A stretch of 64,000 nucleotides of DNA from Trichodelitschia bisporula. Lineage: Eukaryota; Ascomycota; Dothideomycetes; Phaeotrichales; Phaeotrichaceae. The position numbers and the translations under genes are program-made. Below the pieces are notes generated by a model that did not search any database, was not told the DNA's origin, and worked only from the letters and a program-made list of their open reading frames with translations. This document shows, piece by piece, positions 54,413 to 64,000 of this stretch (positions are counted from its first letter, which is position 1; each line of letters begins with the position of its first letter). Where the stretch lies: assembly GCA_010356995.1 (NCBI GenBank), contig ML996687.1, positions 187,803 to 251,802 of the forward strand, given 5' to 3'.

Positions 54413-55622
54413 CTACTGAGCGGATGCACGCTTGCCCGTGCCGCATTTCCAGTTTGGAGAATTCCGATAGATGGTGAACTTGTCATCGGCCGTGTCTCCG
54501 ATGCTGAGCTTGTCGCCGTATTGCCAGTACATGTCACCAGCCATCCCGGGGGTCTGAGACGACAACCGCTGCCAGCCTTCCAGAGTCGGACACTTGTCGG
54601 TGTCCATCATGCCATACTCCTCGAATACACAGGGCTTCTTCGCAGCGATGCACGCCTTAGCGTGATTTTGGATCCAGGTGTTCCCCCAAGCAGCGTCAAT
54701 GCCCCCTTCAATCGATGCCATCAGAGATATCTACAGATACGATGGGATGCGGAAACTCACAGTGGTCGGGGTACAAGTGGAAAGTTCCAAAGTCGATATC
54801 CGGAATCTCGACGAGCGCCTTGAAATCACCACCGTCGACCGACAAGTACGGGGTGGCGCCATCGCCGCCAGCGATCCCGAACCCCTCGTCCCCAGCCGCA
54901 ACCATGTGGTGGGGATCCAAGCTCTTGATGTATTTGCTCGTCTTCGCGGCCCACTCCGCGATGACCGTAGTGTTGCAGCCCTGACAGCGCGGCTCATTCG
55001 CGAGTTCCCAAGCAAAGATGGCACTCGAGTTGATTCGTCTTGAAATGACGGCTTTGATGTACTTCCGGTATTGAACTTGAGCGGGCTCGGATCCATACCA
55101 CTCCGACGGTAGAGACCCTCCGTAATGCCGCACGTATTGTGCCATACCTCCATAGTCCTCCCAGTTGTTCACGAAAGGAATAATGAGCTTTATGCCGCGC
55201 TTCTCAGCAGCATCGATAACATAATCGAGCTTCTGGAGCCCGTCGGGTCCGGTGTTAATGACGGGCTCAGAGCCGGTGATGAAGGACTGAAACCAAACGG
55301 TGCCTGAAGCCTATCAGATTGATGTTCGCAGGTTGCTACTCTTCCTGATTACGAAACCTTTTGTGGGAATTGATCCGACGTCGTTGAAGCCCCAAACTCG
55401 GACAACCTTGAGGTTGGCTTCGGCCATGTGATCCAACGTCAAATCGATGTCCTCGCTTTTGGCCAGGAAGGGAAGCCAGTAGGCATTTGTTCCTCTGAAG
55501 TATTCGGTCTTCCCGTCGATGTTGAACTTGAACCCATCGACACGAGGGAAGTTTGAATGACTGCCATTGAATAACCGAGCGGCAACGGCCGTCGCGAGAG
55601 AGAGGAAAACGGCGGACTTCAT
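54413..55622 (-). CDS. GH5 subfamily 7 endo-beta-1,4-mannanase
   Basis: Three exons (55622-55358, 55303-54761, 54705-54413; introns 54 and 55 nt) give 366 residues. The enzyme cuts beta-1,4-mannan and galacto- or glucomannan chains outside the cell. After the signal peptide [15 protein letters not shown] come [13 protein letters not shown] and [11 protein letters not shown]. The acid/base is Glu192 in [17 protein letters not shown] and [14 protein letters not shown] follow, and the nucleophile is Glu299 in CVFEEYGM. The second splice rebuilds DHWG exactly. MYWQYGD near the end matches the Trp of the active site floor. Size is that of a single catalytic domain with no CBM or linker. It is co-directional with the AA9 gene; joint induction on plant material is a reasonable inference. 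Confidence 0.96.
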
Positions 55623-57318
55623 GACAAGTTGCTACCGCCTTTCGTCACTCAGTAGAACGAGCGGACTGAAGCTTTTGGCAGAGCGCTCAGAAATTCTTCA
55701 GCTCTCAGTGGAGGCCCGACGGCTTGCAATATACAGGGCAGATTGCAGAAGCGGAGCAAATCTGGAGATGCTCCGCTCGAGCTACAATTGTTAGTTTGCA
55801 ATATATTGACTAAGTCTAATAGGACTCGGCGAAGAGGATAGACCGGCCAGGCACAAATGGAAGATTTGGCCAGGTTGCTGAGCTTAACTATATTTAATTT
55901 CATATTTCGTGGAGTTGACTGGGCGGATCTAGGCTTTGAGGTCAGTGAGGTGCGGATACGAAGCGGCCGGCAGTGAGACAGATGACCATTGGTTCGACAC
56001 TCCAGACTAACAAAGCTTTGGCCTCGAGCACTTTGAGAGAGTCACGAACGACTAGAATTAAGGATCCAGAGGCACATATATAGGAGAGTAAGCCCATGCC
56101 AAGATGCTGTCAAGAGTACCCGATCCAGAGCTGAAGCCGCGTATGTACGACGTCACCACAGAAAGAACGCTGTGCTGACATTCGCTTGATACGTTGACAA
56201 CAGGTCGGAGATATGAAGCCTAGAATCTGAACTTCTTCAGGTGTTCTGCTGCGACTTCTATGGTGACTCTTGGGTGAGGTGGATCGAGCCTTTGGGGTAC
56301 TGTACGGGTACTGATGAACGCGCTCTGGTTTAATAGCCTTAAGAAGGGGCTCTTTCTTGGAGTCCTTCGATGCATGGCGCCGCAAGAAGTAGCCCCATAG
56401 TCCTTGTCTGATATTCACGTAAGGCAAAGGTGCTCCTATTGGCATTGCGATTGGAAGTATCAAACTGCGGGAGGGTTGAAAAGCTGCCTTGCCAGGGTGA
56501 AGACGAATGGCGAGGTGTAAAGCAAAGCAAAAGAGAATGGCAACATGATAGAGTTGGACGCTGGCTTAGTTATAAGTGAGGTTTTAGGGCCGGAGGTGTG
56601 TGCGTCGCGACGTGTTGGCTCATCAGCTGTGATGGCATGACCCTGTGAGACGTCCGAATGCAGCCATGGATGGTGGAACTTCCGTCATGGAATATTCAGG
56701 ACGCTTGTCGCCTCAGGCGTCATTTCGGCGTTGAGGGCGGGGAAGCTACCGTAAGGCATCATTGTATGATCCGTGCGCAGCAGGCCCGCGAAACCTTGGC
56801 GTCCAGTGGTACGGAAACCTCAGTCGAGCTTGGTGGGAAAGGTCAAACCTCACTGATTCATCATCATCGACAACTCACCTCGGTGCTTGTGTAGCAAAAC
56901 TAACACTGCCTTGCTACTACACCCGCAAGTCACCACATACCACTTCCGGCAGAAAAACGCTGCACCGTTTCTCTGCTAGACACCCATCCTCCGCGCCTCC
57001 AGAATCCGATTCCCCTCCTCCCCATCTGCACTGATCGACGTCCACCAACTTCCGTTCTCCCGACTTCCAGGCGCTTTACGACACAGAATACAGAGGTCTG
57101 AGTGCCTAAAGGCCTCTCGAAGCTCCGGGCAAATCAGGCAGACACCTTATTAGTGACTACTGGTCTACAGCCTCGGATCCAGAAGCGACTTGCAACCTGT
57201 TACTGTCTGTCACATCAAGTTTTTCACTTCCGGAAGCCTACGCATACGAGGTGCAACATCTTCCTAGGGGCGGCCTTTCGGGTCGAGGAAGGGCTTCCTT
57301 CCATCAAGAGGAGTAGCA
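55623..57318. other. Intergenic, one weak small frame
   Basis: 1.7 kb between divergent genes (GH5 and TOM1). A 28-codon minus-strand frame with a hydrophobic start (MLPFSFALLYTSPFVFTLA, from 56546) follows a TATAA-like box by about 20-30 bp, and a 117-codon frame overlaps downstream (56463..56110). I could not join them by a convincing intron. Nothing else was recognised. Confidence 0.4.
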
Positions 57319-60300
57319 ATGGGGAAGATCATCAAGACCGCGAGCGTGCGGCACGAGGCTACGCTGGTACGCTGGATTATTCCACCTGCTATTTTGACCG
57401 TCTCGCTGACATGGTTCTAGTCTCCTGCTCTCGCAGAGTTCATCCGTGAACTTTCGACCGGTAGCCTCAGCGGACTCGTGGAGCAACTGAACAGCTTCCC
57501 CGCATCATGGCCGTTTCCTCGTGGAGACCTTTATCACTGGATTCCCGTGCTGAACCGGTTTGATACTCTCCTCGACCAGTTCAACCGCGCCTATGGCCTG
57601 GACGAAGGACCGCAGACCTTGACAATCGGCCAGTCTACGCTTTTTGGAGTTGTCGACCAGCACCGGTCTTCGGACGACATCCTGCTGGAGTTTCCGAATA
57701 TGGAATCATTGCCTGCAAATGCCGACGAAGACTTGATCGAAGCTGTCCTCAGGTTCACGGCGTTACTTCTATCAAACTGCGGGAACCGCAGCCTGTACGC
57801 CAGTAGCGCCCATCTGAGCAACCTTCTGAACACGACATCGCGGCGATTGTTGATCGCAACCCTTCGAGTAGGTCTGTTGCTGGCCAAGCGCTACCATGCC
57901 TCCAAGCAGCGGTTATCATCGCTGAATGCTCCAACTGCTGCCTTGCTAACAAACCACTACAATATCAACCTAAACCATGTCCACAAGCTTGCGTCTGCGT
58001 TTGACACGGGCGCCCCGGCTGCTCGGCAACCAGTTTCCCCGTCAACCAAGAAGGATAAGATGGAGAACAAGCAGCAGCGGAATTCTCTCGGCGGCGCTGT
58101 GGACTCGACACCCCAGGGTGCCGATCTGGTGGCCATGGCTAAGGGGTTGGGCACAGACAAGACGTGGGAGCACTGGGGTACGGTGATGCTTACGTTCTAC
58201 GAAAATCCTCCGACTGCAAATGAGGAGCTCGAGGGAAACTCGCCAGATGTTTCTTCGGCGAGCCCTTCCGTTCGGCATCCCACACAAGCACCCGCGGCTT
58301 CGCGGACGTCTCGGCTGTCCCTGTCCGATGATTCTCCTTCAGCCCCCCGTGCCACAGGCGCAGAGTCTTGGCTCCCGTCTGCGCAGTCCAACTGGACCAC
58401 GATTGAAATCGACTATGAAGATATAGCCAATCGCCAACCAGAGGAACTTCTTGAGGAATACTTGCCGAAGGTTCCGGATAGCATGAAGTACGAACTCCTT
58501 CACCGTATCCGTACTGCCCAAGCCATCTACTCTGGACAGGCTAGTCGTGATGACGCAGTGGCAATCCGTCTTTTGGCGATCGCCAATCTAGCTTATGTCG
58601 AGGGTGAGACGCCATTCCAGCAGAAGATTTCGCAGCCGGATTTAGAAGAGCCTCGTCGTCTCCAGCTGGCCTATCAGCTTTCTGAGCTCGTACACCCTCA
58701 TGAGAGTGGCTCGCAGGTGTCCCTTGAGCTGCAAACCCTGGCTCTCAGCACCCTGGAGGCACTGACGAAGCAAAAGACCAAGGCTCTGGATGTGTACACC
58801 GCACTCAGCGCAAATGTCAATCACGGCATCCTCTTCTATGTCGTTCGCCAGACGGTGGCTCAGCTGAGTGCTGAGGAGGACCCCGACAAGGCGCGGGAAC
58901 AGAAGACCGAGGAGTGGCGTGAGGCGCTGTTTGCCCTTCTTAATGGCCTCCCTCTCGCAATCGCGCGTGCGGGTGAAGCCATGGTATCCGCTGGTCTGCT
59001 GGATATTCTGGTGGAAATCCTGACCCTTCGGACCTCTAGAGCCGAGCGGGCGCAGTGGAAGGTGCTCAATTTCATGGACACTTTTATCTACTCTGTGCGT
59101 GAAGGGTACCAGTACCTTACCACAGCGAAAGGATTGGATGCCATTCGGGACCTGGCTGCCGATCTCGTAGAGTCGTCCTTTGCTCGTGCAGAGTCGGGAA
59201 ACGGCATGCCCGCGGAGTATCGGACACGGGTTACCGACTACAAGATTCCCTTCTACCAGCAGTTGACGCTTCGCTGGCTGTTCAAGTTCCTCGGCCACTT
59301 ACAGTCGACCAATACCGGGAATTTTAGCCGTCAACTCCGCAATCTGATAGATTCTCCGCCCATCCTCAAGAGCCTACGCCAGGTAATCGGCAATGGATCC
59401 GTCTACGGATCCACTGTGTGGAGCGGCGCCGTGAACATCATGAGCAGCTTCATCCACAATGAGCCGACGAGCTACGCTGTCATTGCTGAATCTCGCCTCG
59501 GGGAGACCTTCCTCGAGGCTATCACGGCTAAGTCGGATGACCCGAACTCGCCTGTTCCGGGAATCATGCCGGTTTTTGAAGCAATCATGGCGGTACCGAC
59601 TGCCTTTGGAGCTCTTTGCCTGAACGAAGCAGGCATGAGGGCCTTGCGCCAATCCGGGGCGCTGCGGCATTTCTTCAAGATCTTTGAAAGCGCAGCCCAT
59701 GTTGAGGTTATGGATCAGGAAGACATGCCATCCTCGCTGGGTCACGCTATTGATGAACTTGCTCGTCACCAACCGGACCTGAAGGAGTCCATCATCAAGG
59801 CCGTTCGCGACATGGTGGAAGAAGTGGGCAAGTTCTGCACGGAGAAGGCCGAAGCTGGGTTTGGAGCCAAGCTGTGGGTGGGCGACCAAACTACTGGACT
59901 GCATGTCGCAGGTGGGAAAGGTGCACTTCGTGGACTTGACGCCCGTCACCGTCCCTCAGAAGCGTCTGGTGGCACTATGGAAGTCGACCGTCAACTAGTG
60001 GCGGAGGCAGACAACGAGCCATTCCGCTGCGAGCCCGACCCTAAGGAAGTTGAGGAAGGCAAAGGTGGCCCCTATCCGACTGTCTACCTGTCTGTCGCCA
60101 GTCGGTTCGTTTGGGGGGTTTTCAACAACACCTCCTTATGCCATAGTTTCCTGCTGGGTGCAAGCGGCTTTGAGTATGTCCTGGACTTTGCAACCTCGCC
60201 GTGCCTGCCGTTCAGCTTTGACCTTTACCGTTGCAACAATCTCTACGATCAACTGGGTCGTATGATTCAGAATTTTGTCGAAGCTAAGCCTCATCTCACC

Positions 60301-63300
60301 CTTCCATCCATCATCAAGCGCTTGGATGCTGCTGTCACAGAGCTATCTCCCCTTGTGCAGCACGACACGAATGATGCCTTCTTTTCTCGGTTCACCAGCA
60401 CCACAAACTCTCCCAACACCGAGGACAGGGTAATCAGGAGCGGCACCACCTATGCGAAAGCTCTCGTGACAGTCCACACACTCTGCGGCGTGTTGTCGGT
60501 TACATTCAACAGCCATATATTTAATCCCCGCTCGCAGACCAACTTCTTCACGCAAGTAAACTTGGCCGACATGTACGTTCGGTTGCTGAAAGGACTTGGG
60601 CGGCTGCACCGGAGCTGCATCTGGGAAGAAATCTTGCTCTTGAAAGGAATGCCCGCCAAATGGGCCGACGCTTCGAAAGTGAGCAGCATGGGCTTCGGGG
60701 TCGATGAAGCCGACGACATCCTGGGCATTGGACAGCATCAGTGGCGTCCGGGCTCCGGGACGCGCCGTACTTCGGGCAGCAACTCGGCAGCGAATCCAGC
60801 TTCTGGCACTGAGGAGCCTGACCTCGCGAGCGCGCAGTTTGAGAATACTCGCATCCTTCGCAATCTCCTATACCAGAGTGCCCTTTCCATTTCCACCTTT
60901 TGCCAATCGCTCGGCCGCACACTCTTGGTTCGTCGGGTTAGCGACTCCTACCAGCGCCAAAATGCCGTTCGGGTTGCCGACCAGATGGCCAACTCCATGC
61001 TCGAAGAGCTCCGCTTTGCACTGCCCAAGGCCAGTCCCAATGCCAAGGACCGGTACTCGTACTGGATCGTAATCCTGACCACTGTGCACCAGCTGATGAT
61101 CGATGGTATGTGCTTCCCGTTTCTGTTTCGCGGGGATAGTAGCAACTGACATGTGCGAGATACATTAGATACTCCTGGGCCGCAAATCTTGACTCTGATC
61201 CTTCAGTCTTTCAAAAAGCAAGGCGGCTTCACCGCTTTGGAGGAGATTTTTACTAAGTTCTTCGATGCAGCTAAGGGCGGGGCCACCGACGCTGGAGATG
61301 AGGCTCCCCAGAACGAAGAGTCCGCCTTGATGAACTTGGCCATGGGAGGAATCAAGATCATCCTCCAGTTCTACTGCCAAATTGTCAACTCTCGATTCAT
61401 CAATGACGCCCACCAAACGCTGGCCATGACATCTAGTAGCCGATCGATGAACCGCGAGAGGCCTGATTTCTTCTCCACCGCACAATTTCTGGTTGAACTG
61501 CGGATGGCAGTTGTAAAACCGGTTCGGCAGATGTGGGACGAACCCGACACCGGCTTTATTAAGAAGGCAACTACCTCCATCGTTAAGAGCCTTGTAGACG
61601 TCTTGCGGACCATCCTCGAGAGTGATTCCGAGAACGGTGCTTTCACGCGCTCCGAAAAGATCTCTCAAGGTTCCAAGCCGGAGCCTAGGAAGTGGGCTAT
61701 CAAGCACAAAGAAGTGTTCCGAGATCTCAGCTTGAGCTACGACGAGGATTTGGTTCGCGAAGCCTTGTTTCGGTGCTACGATAATGGGGAGAACGCTCGG
61801 GAATACTGTCAGGCACTAAATACGGATCCTCGGATCAGCCGCAACCCCATTCCTATGGATGATGTCCAAAGCTCGCCGCCATCTCGGAGTCCTGCAACCG
61901 TGCCTGCTTCAGCAATCTTGTCGCCGAACGATATCATATCTGCATTGACCACCAACTCGGACGTGGCAAGCATTCCAGACTTGGAAAACTTCACGTCCAG
62001 CTACCTGAGAGACAGCGGCCACGACACCCCCGTTTTCCCTCCACATCTTACACAACCAACTCGTACCAGTGCGTCACGGTCGTCGAGCCATGACGAAGGA
62101 GTTGAAGCTGGGAATATCCCGGGTGTTGTCACCGTGGATGATTTGAACGAAGAGCGGGAGCTGATTCGGGAGGATGCAATTGATCGCTGCTTGGATGTTC
62201 TGAGCACCCACGACGATGTCACCTTTGAGCTTGCGGAGCTCATCGCCGCTGCGGTGCTGAAGGCTCCTGGGCAGTCTACATTACGATCGGACATCGGCAC
62301 AACGCTTTTGCATTCTCTCCTCTCCCTGCAGCCCGATGGTGTTGAGCCCGCGCAGGCCAAGAAGATTGCAACATACGCTCATCTATTTGGGCTCGTTCTC
62401 CAAGATAGGCGGTTCTACGAGGATACGCGTGCCCAGTTGCTCGACGAATTCGCCTCGTTAGTTGACTTCGTCAAGCTTGATCCTGCCACTAAAACTCAGA
62501 ATGCAGTCACCTGGGTTGGCCAGGTCCTTCTCATTCTTGAGCGGCTGCTCTCAGAAGATGCTGAGCCGGCTCAAATCGACCACAAAATTCCCGGCCCAGA
62601 TGAGGTCATCAAGGATACTCCCATTATCGTGTACAAGCCGCTTATTCCCCACGAGAATAAGTTCAAGCTATTCAACGCTGTCCTCGATATCCTGCCGCAC
62701 ATCGGAAAAGATGACACTCTGGCGCTGTCGGTCGCTCGGATTCTGGTGATCCTCACGCGGGATAGGAAGCTGGCGATGGCCCTCGGAGAGAAGAACAATA
62801 TGCGTCGTCTTTTCACCATGATCAAGCAACTTCACGGAGTAACGAATGAGCGATTGCAAGGCGCCATAATGCTGGTACTGCGCCACATCATCGAAGATGC
62901 AGACACGATCCGTCAGATCATGCGTAGCGAGATACAGGCGATGTTCGAAGGCAAACAGCGGCGTGACACCGATACGACTGCGTACATCCGGGCCATGCAT
63001 CACCTTGTCCTTCGGTCTCCAGACATCTTTGTGGAAGTCACCAACGAGAAGCTCATGTTTAAGCAATACGATACACGTCAGAATCACCAAACGCTTGTGT
63101 TGAAGAAGGAGCCTCCAGCCGAGGAGTCGACAGACCAGAAGGGCAAGGACGCTACCGAGCCCGTTAGCGCTTCCAACAAGGACGAGCCAGAAGTTGAAAA
63201 GTCGAAGCCCGAGCTAAAGATGCCTGTTGTGGAAAATCCGGACGGAGTCGTTCACTTCATCCTCAGCGAGTTGCTCAACTATCGGGACGTTCCAGACATC

Positions 63301-64000
63301 GAAGTGTCGCAAGAAAAGCCAAAGGATTCCGGTACCACCGATGTCGAGATGGCGAACGCTGAGACCGGCACCAGCTCGGATAAGCCAGCCACTCCCAAGC
63401 CGGAGAAGAAATCCGAGAAGTCCGAATTCAAGATAGAAGACCACCCGATCTTCACCTATCGATGCTTTTTGCTGCAATGTCTGACCGAGCTCCTCTCCTG
63501 CTACAACCGTGCGAAGATCGAGTTTATCAACTATAAACGCAAAGCAGATCCTGTGGGAACGACGCCTTCGAAGCCTCGCTCACACGTTCTGAACTACCTT
63601 CTCAACGGCTTGATCCCCATTGGCACCCTGGAGCATCCAGATAGCATTGCCGCCAAAAAGAAGGTTGCCACTTCAGTCTGGGCCATGCTGGCGATCGTTG
63701 CGCTTTGCCAAAAGACGGGCGAGCGGGTTCACGTTCGGCTCGATCTTCTGACCACCCGGGATCTTTCCCACTCGGAAGAAGAATTTGAACTCTTTTACGT
63801 GAGGAAATTTGTGCTTGAGCATGCCTTGAAGGCATTCAAAGAGGTGCAGTCGAATACCTCAGAATCTCTTGATCAAAAGTACTCTCATCTCATGAATTTG
63901 GCGGACCTGTTCCAGCGCATGCTTACTAGCAAACCCAACGGCGGTAGCAGCAACAACGCACACCTGACCGACCGGTTTATGTTTTCTCAGCGTTTGCTTA
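57319..64000 (+). CDS. TOM1: TOM1/HUWE1-type HECT ubiquitin ligase, N-terminal half
   Basis: Exons 57319-57366, 57421-61105 and 61169 to the right edge give the first 2188 residues; the frame is still open. TOM1 is a giant nuclear E3 ligase that ubiquitinates excess ribosomal proteins, histones and other factors. The start MGKIIKTASVRHEATL is split by a 54-nt intron and followed by LAEFIRELSTGSLSGLVEQL and WPFPRGDLYHWIPVLNRFD, the conserved N-terminus. Armadillo-like DUF908 and DUF913 regions follow (for example EGETPFQQKISQPDLEEP, then LNFMDTFIYSVREGYQYL, FYQQLTLRWLFKFLGHLQS, and VWGVFNNTSLCHSFLLGASG). The third exon continues the solenoid (KIILQFYCQIVNSRFINDAH) and includes a Lys/Glu-rich linker near 63110-63230. 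The HECT domain with its catalytic cysteine should lie beyond the window. The second intron (63 nt) is in phase. Confidence 0.94.

Overview
The window looks like nuclear DNA of a filamentous ascomycete (Pezizomycotina; class not resolved). It is fairly GC-rich. Genes are separated by 0.2-4 kb and introns are short (about 43-193 nt, GT...AG with CTRAY-like branch sites). The gene set is typical of such fungi: HbrB, an AA9 LPMO, a GH5 mannanase, a serine-rich cupredoxin and a GTPase-RasGEF fusion. Twenty-two protein genes are supported, two of them cut by the window edges, plus one short-chain dehydrogenase pseudogene and a rearranged hAT transposon relic.

Layout. 0-4.2 kb: the 5' end of a pectin methylesterase leaving on the left, a two-exon gene of unknown function and a 785-residue low-complexity protein with a cysteine-rich C-terminus, all on the minus strand. 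4.2-7.8 kb: no intact gene, but a decayed SDR gene. 7.8-22.2 kb: a dense housekeeping block with cytochrome c, VPS39 (HOPS), GON7 (KEOPS), hbrB (TORC2), an acyltransferase-3 membrane protein and a mitochondrial dehydrogenase kinase. 22.2-31.2 kb: sparse and repeat-rich, with a diverged direct repeat near 23 kb, two small paralogous proteins sharing a C-terminal motif, a DUF2470 membrane protein and a 179-bp tandem array. 31-35 kb: a secreted cupredoxin, a probable HAUS4/augmin subunit and a six-cysteine small secreted protein. 35-48.4 kb: a Utp12-domain nucleolar protein, BDF1 (two bromodomains plus NET), RVB1 and the RasGEF. 48.4-52.7 kb: gene-poor, with the hAT relic. 52.7-55.6 kb: an AA9 LPMO and a GH5 mannanase in the same direction, a small plant-cell-wall degradation pair. 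57.3-64 kb: the N-terminal half of the giant HECT ligase TOM1, running off the right edge.

Where pathways can be seen: BDF1 and RVB1 are chromatin factors (BDF1 reads acetyl-lysine, RVB1 serves INO80/SWR1/R2TP); VPS39, HbrB and the RasGEF belong to vacuole fusion and TOR/Ras growth signalling; pectinesterase, AA9 and GH5 act on plant cell walls. No CRISPR array, rRNA or tRNA was seen, and no virus-like element was recognised. Exon boundaries were placed by reading splice signals and keeping frame and family motifs; no alignment or RNA evidence was available.
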